Source: Paracoccaceae bacterium
GTDB taxonomy: Bacteria; Pseudomonadota; Alphaproteobacteria; Rhodobacterales; Rhodobacteraceae
Assembly (NCBI GenBank): GCA_020622085.1
Contig: JAHRYM010000001.1
Span: forward strand, 1,511,293-1,575,292
Reading direction: 5' to 3'
Length of the DNA: 64,000 nucleotides
A program made the translations under genes and the position numbers. This document shows positions 47,538 to 56,596 of the stretch, piece after piece. Under the pieces are notes generated by a model. It ran no database searches. It was given only the letters and a program-made list of their open reading frames with translations, and was not told where the DNA came from. How positions within the stretch are numbered: the stretch's first letter is position 1; every line of letters begins with the position of its first letter.

Positions 47538-48356
47538 GTGCCGGAGCTCTTGCAAATGATCCTGAGTGCGCTCTTGCTGGCGGCGGTCGGCGGCTTTGCC
47601 GGTATCCTCGCCGGCCTTCTGGGGGTGGGCGGCGGCATCATCCTTGTGCCGTCCTTCTTCTACCTTTTCACCCACCTGGGCTATGGCGGGCCCGAGATCA
47701 TGCAGGTCTGCCTGGCGACATCGCTGGCGACGATCGTGGTGACATCGCCGCGGTCGCTGATGGCCCACAACCGCAAGGGTGCGGTGGACTGGTCGATCCT
47801 GCGGACCTGGGCGCCGGGCATCGTGGTGGGGGCGATCCTTGGCACGCTGGTCGTGGCGCAACTGCGCACGCCGACGCTGCAGGCGATCTTCGGGGGGCTT
47901 GCGCTTCTGGTTGCGTCCTACCTGGGACTTGGCCGCAGCCACTGGCGGATCGCGGCATCCATGCCCACCGGCGCCGGGCGGGCGGTCCTGTCACCGCTCG
48001 TGGGGTTCTTTTCGGTCTTGATGGGCATTGGCGGCGGCAGTTTCGGCGTGCCGGTGATGACGCTTTGCGGCATGCCGATCCACCGGGCCGTTGCAACGGC
48101 GGCGGGCTTTGGCCTGACGATTGCGCTTCCATCGGTGGTGGGTTTCCTTTTCGTCCCCGTCACCAACGCGCCACCCATGACGATCGGGGCGGTGAACCTG
48201 CCGGCCTTCGCCATCATCAGCCTGATGACGCTCCTGACCGCACCCTGGGGGGCGCGGCTGTCCCACTGGCTTTCGCCCGGGCCGCTGCGCAAGATCTTTG
48301 CGCTGTTCCTTGCGGCGGTGGCGGTGAACATGCTCGGGAAGCTCTGGCTGGGCTGA
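47538..48356 (+). CDS. TauE/SafE family sulfite exporter-like permease
   Basis: A 272-residue membrane protein with two homologous halves: GGFAGILAGLLGVGGGIILV and FFSVLMGIGGGSFGVPVMTL. About eight hydrophobic helices. Family members export sulfite, sulfoacetate or similar anions. The GTG start at 47538 has GGAGG at 47526-47530. It is co-directional with dusA (81-base gap) and convergent with the RTX gene. No sulfonate genes are adjacent, so the substrate is open. Confidence 0.87.
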   Translation: MPELLQMILSALLLAAVGGFAGILAGLLGVGGGIILVPSFFYLFTHLGYGGPEIMQVCLATSLATIVVTSPRSLMAHNRKGAVDWSILRTWAPGIVVGAILGTLVVAQLRTPTLQAIFGGLALLVASYLGLGRSHWRIAASMPTGAGRAVLSPLVGFFSVLMGIGGGSFGVPVMTLCGMPIHRAVATAAGFGLTIALPSVVGFLFVPVTNAPPMTIGAVNLPAFAIISLMTLLTAPWGARLSHWLSPGPLRKIFALFLAAVAVNMLGKLWLG

Positions 48357-48373
48357 GGCGTGTATCGCGCGGA

Positions 48374-51025
48374 TCAGGCGCTGAAGATGAAGTCGTCTAC
48401 GGCCAGCAAGTCCGGTGCGATGCCCAGAATGCGCAGCGAGGTTTCCGCGTCGAAAGTCAGGACCGTGTCGCCGCCCTGTTGCGACATCAGAGGCAGAAGG
48501 TCGGCAAAACACCCCAGATAGGCGAAATCACCCAGGTCGATGACCTCGAATGCGGTGGCGGGGCTGAAATCACCGATCACATCCATGCCGGAGCCGGGTG
48601 CGAAGACGAAGGTATCCGCGCCGGCACCGCCCCAAAGCGTATCGTTGCCCCTGCCGCCCGCAAGCCAGTCATCACCCGCTTCGCCGAAAAGCAGGTCACT
48701 GCCGTCGCCCCCTTCGATCACGTCGTCATCGGCGCCGCCCCAGAGGCTGTCGTTGCCCGCATCGCCCGACATCGTGTCCTCACCGGAACCGCCGTAAAGC
48801 CGGTCGTTTCCCGCGCCGCCGGTGATCAGGTCGGCACCGTCCTCGCCCGACAGAAGGTCGTGCCCCGGACCACCATGGATATGGTCGTTTCCCGCATTGC
48901 CCACGACCGTGTCTTCGCCGGCGCCGCCCTCCATCGTGTCGTTGCCGGCACCGCCCCACATCTCGTCGTTGCCGTCCTCGCCCTCCATCACGTCATCGCC
49001 GGTCTCGCCGCTCATCTTGTCATTGCCCGCACCGCCCCGGAGCGTGTCGTTGCCGTGGCCGCCAACGACGGTGTCATTTCCGTCCTCACCCATCACCTGA
49101 TCGTCGTCATCGTCACCATAAAGCGCGTCGTTGCCGGTGCCGCCCCAGAGCGTGTCGCGCCCCTTGCCCCCGGAAAGCCGGTCGTCGCCGCCAAAGCCGA
49201 AGATCAGGTCATTGCCCGGTGCGCCAAAGATCTGGTCATTCCCGCCGGGGGCGGCCGCATCATCGTCGCCCCGCAGCGTATCGTCGCCCTCGGCACCCCA
49301 GATGTAGTCGTGCCCGGTGCCGCCAAAGATCTGGTCATTGCCCGCGCCGCCCAGAAGGCTGTCATTGTCCAGATCGCCCCAAAGCACGTCATCGCCGGCA
49401 CCGCCGCGCAACGTATCGGGGCCCAGGCCGCCAAAAATGGTGTCATGCCCGTCATAGCCGCTGATCATGTCGGCGACCGTCGAACCAAGGAGCGTCTCGC
49501 CGCCCGCAGTTCCTTCGATCACCAGCCCGGCCATGATCGGCTGCGGGCTGCGTGGCAGGTTGAAAAGCATCGCGCGGGTGAAGATGGCAGGGTCGAGCGG
49601 CAGGCCGTCAAGCGAGCGGACCGTCAGCCGCTCACCCTGTATGACCAGTTCGGCGCCATCGGCGGTGGGAGTGATGGCGATCTGGCGCGGGTCCGAGAGG
49701 CCCCGGAAGGACGACAGGTCGATCCGGTCGCAAAGCGGGTCGAAATCGGTGATCAGGTCGGGCGCCAGGTCGCGCATGATCACGAAAAGATCCGCGCCCG
49801 CGCCCCCCGTGAGGGTGTCGCGGCCAGGGCCGTCGATCAGGATGTCATCGCCCGCGCCGCCCAGGATCAGGTCATGGCCGATCCCCCCCCAGATCAGATC
49901 GTCGAGCGCGGTTCCCGTCAGGACATCGTCAAGCGGAGTGCCATGGATCACCGGGCCGAGACCTGCCAGCGAGAAATCCATGCGCGTCAGGCCCTGTTCG
50001 CGGTTGCTGCCGGCAAAGATGCTCAGCACGTCGCCCGAGACCATCGCCGCCAGCGCCGAAACCCCGTCGAGCGCAGTGGCTGCGCCGTCCAGAAGGACGC
50101 GATGGTGCACCAGCCGGTCGTTGGGCAGTAACTCGAACAGGCTGATGCCGCCGTCGCTGCCGCCGGCCACAACGAAGACACGGTCTTGCGCCGTGGCGCT
50201 GGCAATCGCGGTAACATTGGCAAAGCGGGTATCAAGGCTGTCGATGACATGATCGGTGGCGACGGGTTTTCCATCGGCCAGCAGCCGGATCACGGTCAGG
50301 CTGGAACTGCCCTGCGCGGCCATGACAAGTCGGCCGCTGCCTGCGGGACCGGCTTCCACAAGCGCAAGTGGCCGGTTGATGCCAATGCCGTCCAGCGCGC
50401 CAGTGCTGCCCGCGACCGACAGCGCTCCGCCCGGATCAATGCGGAAACTGCTGAGCCCGTGGTCGGCGCCCCCCAGCGCCAGCAGGTAGTCGCCCGTGGC
50501 CATCCGCGTCGTCGACAGATGGGTGATGCCGTCCAGAAAGGTTGCGTCGGTATCGGGGATCGTCGCCGTTTTCACCAGGCCCGCCGCATCCTTGCGCCAG
50601 GTGGCGAAGCCGCTGCCACCCGCTTCGCTGCCCCACAGGAACTTCCCCGCCGGCAGTTCCATGGTCGCGGCGCGGCCCAGTCCCTGCGGAAGCGTGATCA
50701 GCGCCTGGGGCGTGCCGATGCTGCCCGCGTTCCAGCCCCAGGTGTATGCGGTGCCGGTCATGCCCGAGACCGCCAGCCGTGGCGCGCCGTCCAGCGTTGT
50801 CAGCAAGACACTGGCGGCAAGCGGAGACACCCCGCCCGGAAGCGCGGTCTGCCCGAGATAGCCCAGCGACCCCGGGCCGATCGTGAAGGACATCATCACC
50901 CCAGGAACCCGGCCCAGGGCCACAAGCCAGGTCGAGCCGCCCGAGGCGATGATTTCCAGATCGGTGACGCCGATCAGGCTGTCGGCAGGTGCGCCGCCGG
51001 TGCGGGTGGCGGAGATCAGATCCAT
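48374..51025 (-). CDS. Large RTX calcium-binding protein with repetitive N-terminal region
   Basis: An 883-residue secreted protein. The first ~350 residues are repetitive and propeller-like (for example IASGGSTWLVALGRV, DGITHLSTTRMATGDYLLAL, GVSALAAMVSGDVLSIFAGS), suggesting an all-beta domain. RTX-type repeats occur at about 361-425 and then 505-803 (GGAGND, GEDGND forms), which bind Ca2+. The C-terminus EVIDLGDFAYLG...LLAVDDFIFSA resembles type I secretion signals; there is no N-terminal signal peptide. GAAGG precedes the ATG. It lies 120 bases downstream of a serralysin gene, probably in one operon. Function is unknown; adhesion or a surface enzyme partner is possible. Confidence 0.85.
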   Translation of the reverse strand: MDLISATRTGGAPADSLIGVTDLEIIASGGSTWLVALGRVPGVMMSFTIGPGSLGYLGQTALPGGVSPLAASVLLTTLDGAPRLAVSGMTGTAYTWGWNAGSIGTPQALITLPQGLGRAATMELPAGKFLWGSEAGGSGFATWRKDAAGLVKTATIPDTDATFLDGITHLSTTRMATGDYLLALGGADHGLSSFRIDPGGALSVAGSTGALDGIGINRPLALVEAGPAGSGRLVMAAQGSSSLTVIRLLADGKPVATDHVIDSLDTRFANVTAIASATAQDRVFVVAGGSDGGISLFELLPNDRLVHHRVLLDGAATALDGVSALAAMVSGDVLSIFAGSNREQGLTRMDFSLAGLGPVIHGTPLDDVLTGTALDDLIWGGIGHDLILGGAGDDILIDGPGRDTLTGGAGADLFVIMRDLAPDLITDFDPLCDRIDLSSFRGLSDPRQIAITPTADGAELVIQGERLTVRSLDGLPLDPAIFTRAMLFNLPRSPQPIMAGLVIEGTAGGETLLGSTVADMISGYDGHDTIFGGLGPDTLRGGAGDDVLWGDLDNDSLLGGAGNDQIFGGTGHDYIWGAEGDDTLRGDDDAAAPGGNDQIFGAPGNDLIFGFGGDDRLSGGKGRDTLWGGTGNDALYGDDDDDQVMGEDGNDTVVGGHGNDTLRGGAGNDKMSGETGDDVMEGEDGNDEMWGGAGNDTMEGGAGEDTVVGNAGNDHIHGGPGHDLLSGEDGADLITGGAGNDRLYGGSGEDTMSGDAGNDSLWGGADDDVIEGGDGSDLLFGEAGDDWLAGGRGNDTLWGGAGADTFVFAPGSGMDVIGDFSPATAFEVIDLGDFAYLGCFADLLPLMSQQGGDTVLTFDAETSLRILGIAPDLLAVDDFIFSA
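48617..49513 (-). repeat. RTX nonapeptide repeat array in the large RTX protein
   Basis: Codes residues about 505-803 as tandem GGxGxDxUx units (for example GGAGNDTMEGGAGEDTVVGN). The DNA is correspondingly repetitive, roughly every 27 bases, with GCCGTCxTCGCC-like units. The antisense of the array makes long false open frames on the plus strand. Confidence 0.85.
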
Positions 51026-51145
51026 CGCGGGCCTTCGGGCTGGTCACATCGACCCGCAGTCTTGCCTCCGCGCGGTTACATCCGCGTTAATGTCAGGGCG
51101 TGCCCGAATCCCGGGCCCGGGCGGACCAGGATCGGGCCCCGGCGT

Positions 51146-53515
51146 TCAGAACAGGAAGTCCGAGGCCGCGAGATCCGTGAACGTCACCCCGATCAGCCGG
51201 ATGCTGTCGCCATTGCCGGCGTCGATCAGCGTATCGGCACCCGACTGCAGCATATGCGCGCCGATCAGATCGTCCCAGCCGGCGATGGTTGTCACGGCCC
51301 GGAGGTCGATCAGTTCTTCCGATGCGAAGACGTCGAAATCCTGGATCGTGTCGGCGCCGTCACCGGTGGCGAAGATGAAGACATCGGCGCCCGTGCCGCC
51401 GGACAGCGTGTCGTTGCCCCTGCCGCCCCACAGCCGGTCGTTGCCAGGGTCGCCGTAAAGGACATCGTCGCCATCGTCGCCATAAAGCCAGTCGTCGCCC
51501 ATGCCGCCCGAGACGAAATCATTGCCGGATTCGCCGCGCAGGATGTCGTTGCCCTGGTTCCCTGTCATCCAGTCGTCGTCGAGGCCGCCCCAGATCTGGT
51601 CATCGCCGTCGCCGGCATAGATGGTGTCATTTCCGGTGTCGCCGTAGACCAGATCGGCGTCGCCACCGCCATTGATCAGGTCGTTGCCCTGACCGCCAAC
51701 GAAGGTGTCGGCGCCCATTCCGCCGTTCATCGTGTCATTGCCCTTGCCGCCGACAAGAGAATCGTTTCCGGCCTCACCGACCAGAAGATCGTCGCCGTCA
51801 AAGCCGTTCAGCGTGTCGGCGCCATTGCCGCCGTAGACGGTATCGTTGCCGATTCCGCCGCCCAGCAGGTCGTCTCCGTCCTCGCCCATCAGCAGATCGT
51901 CGTCGCCGCCGCCGGTGATCTGGTCATTCCCGGAGCCGCCATAAAGCGTGTCGCGTCCGACGCCGCCCGCCAGCGTGTCGTCATGCGCATCGCCATAGAT
52001 CAGGTCGTTGCCATCGCCACCGTCGATGAAGTCGTTGTCGCCGCCGCCCCGGAGCGAATCGTCGCCTGCCTCGCCCCAGATCCGGTCGGCCCCCACATCC
52101 CCCCAGAGCGTATCATTGCCCGCGCCGCCATAGATCTGGTCATCGCCATAGTAGCCATAGGCCGCATCGTTGCCGTCCCCGCCGTAAAGCACGTCATGGC
52201 CCAAGCCTCCGCGCAGGCTGTCGTCGCCAAGACCGCCTTGCAGGGTGTCATCGCCGTCTTCGCCCTGAAGCAGGTCATTGCCGGCGCCGCCGTCGATCAG
52301 GTCATTGTCGAGCCCGCCCCAGAGCCGGTCATTGCCATCCTCGCCGCGCAGCGTGTCGGCATCGGCGCCCCCCATGATCGAGTCGTCGCCCTCGCCACCC
52401 AGAAGCAGATCGGCGCCTGCGCCACCATCCAGCGTGTCGGCGCCAAGGTCGCCTTGCAGGGTATCATTGCCGTCTTCGCCCCAGAGACTGTCGTTGCCGC
52501 CGCCGCCGATGACGGAATCGGCGCCGGCACCGGACCAGATCATGTTGGCCGCGTCATTGCCGGTGATCGTGTCCTGGCCTGATCCGGTGCGCGCATTCTC
52601 GATCACCGTGCCACGCGCGATCTGGAATGTCCCGCGCCGCCCGTCGAGGTCCGAGATCGCCTCGGCCCGCAGGTCGAGCCTTTGCGAGGCGCTGCGCGAG
52701 GCAAGGTTGACCAGATCGCTGCCGCCGGTGTCATGGATCGTCAGCGCATGGCCCTGGGTCAGCGCATAGATCGCATCGCCCGTAGTCTGCCCGTCGCCAT
52801 AGACGGTATCGCCCGTGCGCGCCTGACCCGGGCCGTAAAGCGAACGCATCGCCAGAATGTCGGCGGCCATGGGCGTCACCACATAGGCGTAACTGCCGTT
52901 GATGTAGGTGTTCTGCTGCTGGCTGAAGTAGGACATCACCGAGGCCTGCCAGCTGTCGTTGGCGTAAGTCGCGTTGGTGGGATAGCTTGCCGAGCCGTTG
53001 TAGGAACCGGCATGTCCAAGCCCGAGCGCATGGCCGATCTCGTGCAGGTAGGTCTGATAGCCATAGCTGCCGACGGTCGAGCCGTAGTTCGAAATCCAGT
53101 CCCTGGCGATGTTGATGGTGCTTGAGGCAATGGTGCCCGAATAGCCGCCGAAGCCGGCATAGGCGCGGCCAGGGTCTTCGTCATCAAAGGTCAGCTTTGC
53201 GCCGCCCACCTGTTCGCGGAACACGATCCCGGTCACTTCGGACCAGCTTGCCAGTGCCGTGCGCGCAAGGGCCGCCCCGGCGGAGGTCAGCGCCGAGACA
53301 TCGAAGCTGAGCACGCCGCCCGTGGCCGCAAGGTTGTAGCTCCAGGTCTGGCCGCCCCAGTAGGTGGTGGTCAGCTGGGTTGCAATCTCGTCCGCGCTGT
53401 AGATCGGCAGGCCGTTCGGCGCGATGCCCGTTGCCGCCGTCGTCAACAGGGCGACGCCCGCGCTGTCAAAGCTGCCGGTATCGACGGGGTGGAAGCTGTT
53501 GCAATAGGTGCACAA
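51146..53515 (-). CDS. Serralysin-type RTX metalloprotease (peptidase M10)
   Basis: A 789-residue secreted zinc protease. The catalytic domain has the zinc site HEIGHALGLGH (His158, 162, 168; Glu159) and the Met-turn SVMSYF (Met194, Tyr196). RTX repeats from about residue 315 to 710 form a long Ca2+-binding beta-roll, longer than the classic serralysin of about 480 residues. The C-terminus ends LAASDFLF, a type I secretion signal. The start is TTG at 53515 (Met-CTYCNSFHP) with GGAG about 9 bases upstream. Two Cys at the N-terminus are unusual for RTX proteases. A small exported protein gene lies 15 bases upstream; no ABC exporter is in the window. Confidence 0.9.
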   Translation of the reverse strand: MCTYCNSFHPVDTGSFDSAGVALLTTAATGIAPNGLPIYSADEIATQLTTTYWGGQTWSYNLAATGGVLSFDVSALTSAGAALARTALASWSEVTGIVFREQVGGAKLTFDDEDPGRAYAGFGGYSGTIASSTINIARDWISNYGSTVGSYGYQTYLHEIGHALGLGHAGSYNGSASYPTNATYANDSWQASVMSYFSQQQNTYINGSYAYVVTPMAADILAMRSLYGPGQARTGDTVYGDGQTTGDAIYALTQGHALTIHDTGGSDLVNLASRSASQRLDLRAEAISDLDGRRGTFQIARGTVIENARTGSGQDTITGNDAANMIWSGAGADSVIGGGGNDSLWGEDGNDTLQGDLGADTLDGGAGADLLLGGEGDDSIMGGADADTLRGEDGNDRLWGGLDNDLIDGGAGNDLLQGEDGDDTLQGGLGDDSLRGGLGHDVLYGGDGNDAAYGYYGDDQIYGGAGNDTLWGDVGADRIWGEAGDDSLRGGGDNDFIDGGDGNDLIYGDAHDDTLAGGVGRDTLYGGSGNDQITGGGDDDLLMGEDGDDLLGGGIGNDTVYGGNGADTLNGFDGDDLLVGEAGNDSLVGGKGNDTMNGGMGADTFVGGQGNDLINGGGDADLVYGDTGNDTIYAGDGDDQIWGGLDDDWMTGNQGNDILRGESGNDFVSGGMGDDWLYGDDGDDVLYGDPGNDRLWGGRGNDTLSGGTGADVFIFATGDGADTIQDFDVFASEELIDLRAVTTIAGWDDLIGAHMLQSGADTLIDAGNGDSIRLIGVTFTDLAASDFLF
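51386..52573 (-). repeat. RTX nonapeptide repeat array in the serralysin-type protease
   Basis: Codes residues about 315-710 as tandem calcium-binding units such as GGAGNDTLWGDVGADRIWG, with several GxxGNDxL variants. About four times the length expected from classic serralysins, hence a long roll. The repeat creates false open frames on the opposite strand. Confidence 0.85.
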
Positions 53516-53530
53516 GGGACGGAACTCCGG

Positions 53531-53941
53531 TCAGCGGGGAAGGGCAAGGGCGGCGGTCAGGGCCGGGGCCGCCAGATCGGTGAGCACAGATGCCAGCTGG
53601 CGCGGCGCAAGCGTCGCCGGCGCCCCGTCAATCAGCATGACGACGGCCTCGGGCAGGATCTGTTCGCCCCCTTGCGGCGCAGAGAGCGCAAGGTGGCCCG
53701 ACACCCGGGTGGGGCTCTGGCCGGTAAGGGTCAGGGTCAGGCCCCAGGGGGCGGGATCGGCGGCGAAGGCCAGTTCAGGCAGACGGGCGCCAAGCGCGAG
53801 GACCAGTTCCTCGCAATAGGCTGCGGGTGCTGCGGGGCAACGGACCTGCACCGCCCCAACCGGCGCAGCCGCCGGTTCGGCCGCCGAAAGGCCGCTGGCC
53901 GCAAGGGCGGTGGAAAGCAAAAGGGCGGGCGTTGCGCGCAT
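53531..53941 (-). CDS. Small exported protein upstream of the serralysin gene
   Basis: A 136-residue protein with a cleavable signal (RATPALLLSTALAASGLSAA) and a mature part with two Cys (VQVRCPAAPAAYCEELVLAL), ending LAAPALTAALALPR. I do not recognise a family. The frame is open to 54052, but the ATG at 53941 gives a clean signal peptide. It is 15 bases from the protease start, so the two are co-transcribed. Possible roles are a periplasmic inhibitor or helper of the protease; nothing in the sequence proves it. Confidence 0.6.
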   Translation of the reverse strand: MRATPALLLSTALAASGLSAAEPAAAPVGAVQVRCPAAPAAYCEELVLALGARLPELAFAADPAPWGLTLTLTGQSPTRVSGHLALSAPQGGEQILPEAVVMLIDGAPATLAPRQLASVLTDLAAPALTAALALPR

Positions 53942-54202
53942 GGGGTCTCTGGCGTTCCAAGGGACGTCTGGCGCAACTTTCGCTGGCCATCGCCGCAAGA
54001 ACAGGGCGCGGCAATGGCAAGTTCGGGACATTGATGCTGATGTGGCCTGCAATCAGTGAAATATCTGGCGATTGTTCGTCGATCGGCATTGCCGCCTTGT
54101 CCGAAATGGCTTGATTTCCACAATTCCCTCGGGCCGAATGCGGCACTGGCAAAGGGGCGTCCCTCGTCAGGGGGCGCTGATCGGACGGAGGGAGGAGCAG
54201 GC

Positions 54203-55057
54203 ATGAAGCTGGTTCGCCATGGTGCGAAGGGGCGTGAACGGCCGGGGATTCTGGATGCAGAGGGGCGGGTGCGCGATCTTTCCGATCACGTCGCCGATAT
54301 CGCGGGCGAGACACTTCTGCCCGAAAGCCTTGCGCGGCTTTCGCGGCTGGATCTGCGGGCGCTGCCCCTGATCGAGGGCATCCCGCAGGCGGATCTGCGG
54401 CTTGGCCCCTGCGTCGGGCAGGTCGGAAAATTCGTGGCAATCGGGCTCAACTATGCCGATCACGCCGCCGAAACCGGCGCGCAGATCCCGACCGAGCCGA
54501 TCATCTTCAACAAATGGACCAGCTCGATCAGCGGTCCGGACGATGACGTGGAACTTCCGCGCGGCTCGACCAAGACCGACTGGGAGGTAGAACTGGGCGT
54601 CGTGATCGGGCGCGGCGGCAAATACATCGAGGCGGCGGATGCGCTTGACCACGTCGCAGGCTATTGCGTCGTGAACGATATTTCCGAACGCGAATGGCAG
54701 GCCGAACGCGGCGGCACCTGGGACAAGGGCAAGGGGTTCGACACATTCGGCCCGATCGGGCCCTGGCTTGTCACCGCCGACGAGATCGCCGACCCCGGCG
54801 CGCTTGCGCTGTGGCTCGAGGTCGATGGACGGCGCCGGCAGGACGGATCGACGGCGACGATGATCTTCGGGGTGGCCGAGATCGTCGCCTATGCCTCGCG
54901 TTGCATGTCGCTGCAACCGGGGGACGTGATCACCACCGGCACGCCGCCCGGCGTCGGCATGGGCCACAAGCCCCCGGTATACCTGCGCGGCGGCGAGGTG
55001 ATGCGACTGGGGATTGCCGGTCTGGGCACACAGACCCAGAGAGTCGTGCGCGGCTGA
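54203..55057 (+). CDS. Fumarylacetoacetate hydrolase family protein
   Basis: A 284-residue metal-dependent enzyme. After an N-terminal ~60-residue domain, the FAH core has LNYADHAAETGAQIP, IIFNKWTSSISGPDDDV, TDWEVELGVVIGRGGKYI (acidic metal ligands), CVVNDISEREWQ, KGFDTFGPIGPWLVTADEI and DVITTGTPPGVGMGHKP. The layout fits 2,4-diketo-3-deoxy acid hydrolases or ureidoglycolate lyase-type enzymes rather than FAH itself. The ATG at 54203 has GGAGGAGCAGG upstream. The leader is shared with the divergent protease operon. The substrate is not known. Confidence 0.88.
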   Translation: MKLVRHGAKGRERPGILDAEGRVRDLSDHVADIAGETLLPESLARLSRLDLRALPLIEGIPQADLRLGPCVGQVGKFVAIGLNYADHAAETGAQIPTEPIIFNKWTSSISGPDDDVELPRGSTKTDWEVELGVVIGRGGKYIEAADALDHVAGYCVVNDISEREWQAERGGTWDKGKGFDTFGPIGPWLVTADEIADPGALALWLEVDGRRRQDGSTATMIFGVAEIVAYASRCMSLQPGDVITTGTPPGVGMGHKPPVYLRGGEVMRLGIAGLGTQTQRVVRG

Positions 55058-55090
55058 AGGCTGGTGCTGCTGATGGCTGGCGCGGCGGGA

Positions 55091-56596
55091 TCAGCCGCCG
55101 CGCGGGTCGTTTTCGCCAAGGATCAGCGCGACATCGCGCAGCACCGTCCGCGCCACCGGAAGGTTCGACCCGTGCCTGGCGAGCAGCGCAAAGACGAAGC
55201 TTTCGCAGCCCGGGTCAAGCGGGCGGATCAGCAGGGCAGTCGTTGCATGGTTGATGAGGATCTCGTCCAGCGGTTCGGTCTGGCGCAGAAGCTGCATCGC
55301 GCGTGCCTGCGCCGAGACCAGAAGCGCCGCCGTGATCCCAAGATCGCGGACCTCGGATTCGATACCGCTGTAGACGCGCAGCAGCGCCCCCGTCATGGTC
55401 TGGGCGACCCCGGACGCCAGCATCCCGTCGAGTTCGGACATGAGCCGTGTGGCATCGGCAGGCCCCGCCGCCGGCGCAGATGCGGGCGCGGGCATTGGTG
55501 CGGCTGCGGGGTCGGCCTCCGTCGGGCGGTGGGCTGATCGCAGGAAGGCCGCTTGCGGACCTTCTTCGGGCAGGTCGGGGGATTGCCGGGCGGCGTCGCG
55601 CAGATGGGGTTTGAACTCGACCACCAGAACGGGATCCGGCGTGGTGGTCAGGCCTGCGTCGGAGCCGTGTCGTGCCGGCGCGGGTTCGGTGTCCGGCTGG
55701 CCGGGGCGGTTTCTGGCGGCCAGATCCGTTCCGGATATCTCCTGGCGGGGCATGTCCAGTGCGGCGATGCCCTGCGCGGTTCCGGACTGATGCAGCGGTG
55801 AAGGCGCCGCCGAGGTCGCCTTGCGGTCGATTTCGGGCACCTGTTTCGGCAATGCCGGACTGTCCACCGACGGGAAGGGTGCTGCCAGTGCCTCGCCGCG
55901 CGCACCGAACAGTTCCTGCGCCAGATCCAGGATGTATTTGCCGCCCGTATCGGCCCAGGCGGTTTCGTCGCGGCTTGACGCCTCGATCAGGTCGGGGGCA
56001 CCGCCCATGAAGATGACGTTTGCGAAATAGGTCGCAGCCTCGCGTTCCAGCCGCCGCATGATCTTGTCGCAATCGGCATTGCTGCGCAGCTTGTCGGCGC
56101 GTGACAGAAGCAGCACCGAACGCGAGCGCAGGCTGCGCGGCAGGTCTTCGATGAAGGCCTTCTCGCTCAGCCGCCAGGCCTGCGAGCTGATCGTGCACCA
56201 GATCAGCATGTCGGCCGAAGCCACCAGCCCGCGCGCCTCGTCATCCCAGACGCCATCGGGGCGGGCGGGAACCTCGATCAGTTCGACGCCTTTCAGGGCC
56301 GGGAAGAGCACGGTGACGTGGATTTCGGTGGCGACGCCGGTTTCGATCGCGTCAAAGATGCTGTCGGCGGGACGCTGGCTGCCGTCCAGTGCCGGGTAGC
56401 TGACCGCCAGTTCGGCGCCGTGCCGCACTCGGATCGGCGGCGCCTTCAGCCCGCCGAAGGCGCTTGGCAGCAGCCGGTGACGCAGGACGGCATTGATCGC
56501 CGTCGATTTGCCCGAGGAAAATTCCCCCGCGACCACAAGCCGGAGCGGGTCCGGCAGCCCCGCCACCGGGCTGTCGTGAATGCGTCCAAGGGCCAT
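55091..56596 (-). CDS. Dynamin-like GTPase, smaller partner with degenerate motifs
   Basis: A 501-residue protein. The N-terminal GTPase domain has G1 GEFSSGKS (residues 24-31). The G3 region reads VELIEVPARPDG instead of DTPG, and G4 reads SRADK. A long Pro/Ala-rich linker follows (about 235-360), then a C-terminal helical part (ELDGMLASGVAQTMTGALLR). It is the second cistron, its ATG overlapping the stop of the larger dynamin-like gene (TGATG). Bacterial dynamin-like proteins often occur as adjacent pairs that oligomerise on membranes; a weak GTPase in one partner fits a regulatory or scaffolding role. Confidence 0.72.
   Translation of the reverse strand: MALGRIHDSPVAGLPDPLRLVVAGEFSSGKSTAINAVLRHRLLPSAFGGLKAPPIRVRHGAELAVSYPALDGSQRPADSIFDAIETGVATEIHVTVLFPALKGVELIEVPARPDGVWDDEARGLVASADMLIWCTISSQAWRLSEKAFIEDLPRSLRSRSVLLLSRADKLRSNADCDKIMRRLEREAATYFANVIFMGGAPDLIEASSRDETAWADTGGKYILDLAQELFGARGEALAAPFPSVDSPALPKQVPEIDRKATSAAPSPLHQSGTAQGIAALDMPRQEISGTDLAARNRPGQPDTEPAPARHGSDAGLTTTPDPVLVVEFKPHLRDAARQSPDLPEEGPQAAFLRSAHRPTEADPAAAPMPAPASAPAAGPADATRLMSELDGMLASGVAQTMTGALLRVYSGIESEVRDLGITAALLVSAQARAMQLLRQTEPLDEILINHATTALLIRPLDPGCESFVFALLARHGSNLPVARTVLRDVALILGENDPRGG

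Noticed and set aside
47285-50131. Very long plus-strand open frame (948 codons) opposite the RTX gene
   Set aside because: It is the antisense of the RTX repeats and of dusA-tauE, with low-complexity Val/Ile/Ala repeats; the minus-strand RTX reading has clear family motifs.
48617-52573. CRISPR-like periodic DNA
   Set aside because: The period of about 27 bases is that of RTX codons, units are not identical, there are no unique spacers and no cas genes.
50186-52582. 798-codon plus-strand frame across the protease gene
   Set aside because: Antisense shadow of calcium-binding repeats; the periodic residues mirror the repeat DNA and there is no ribosome site or family.
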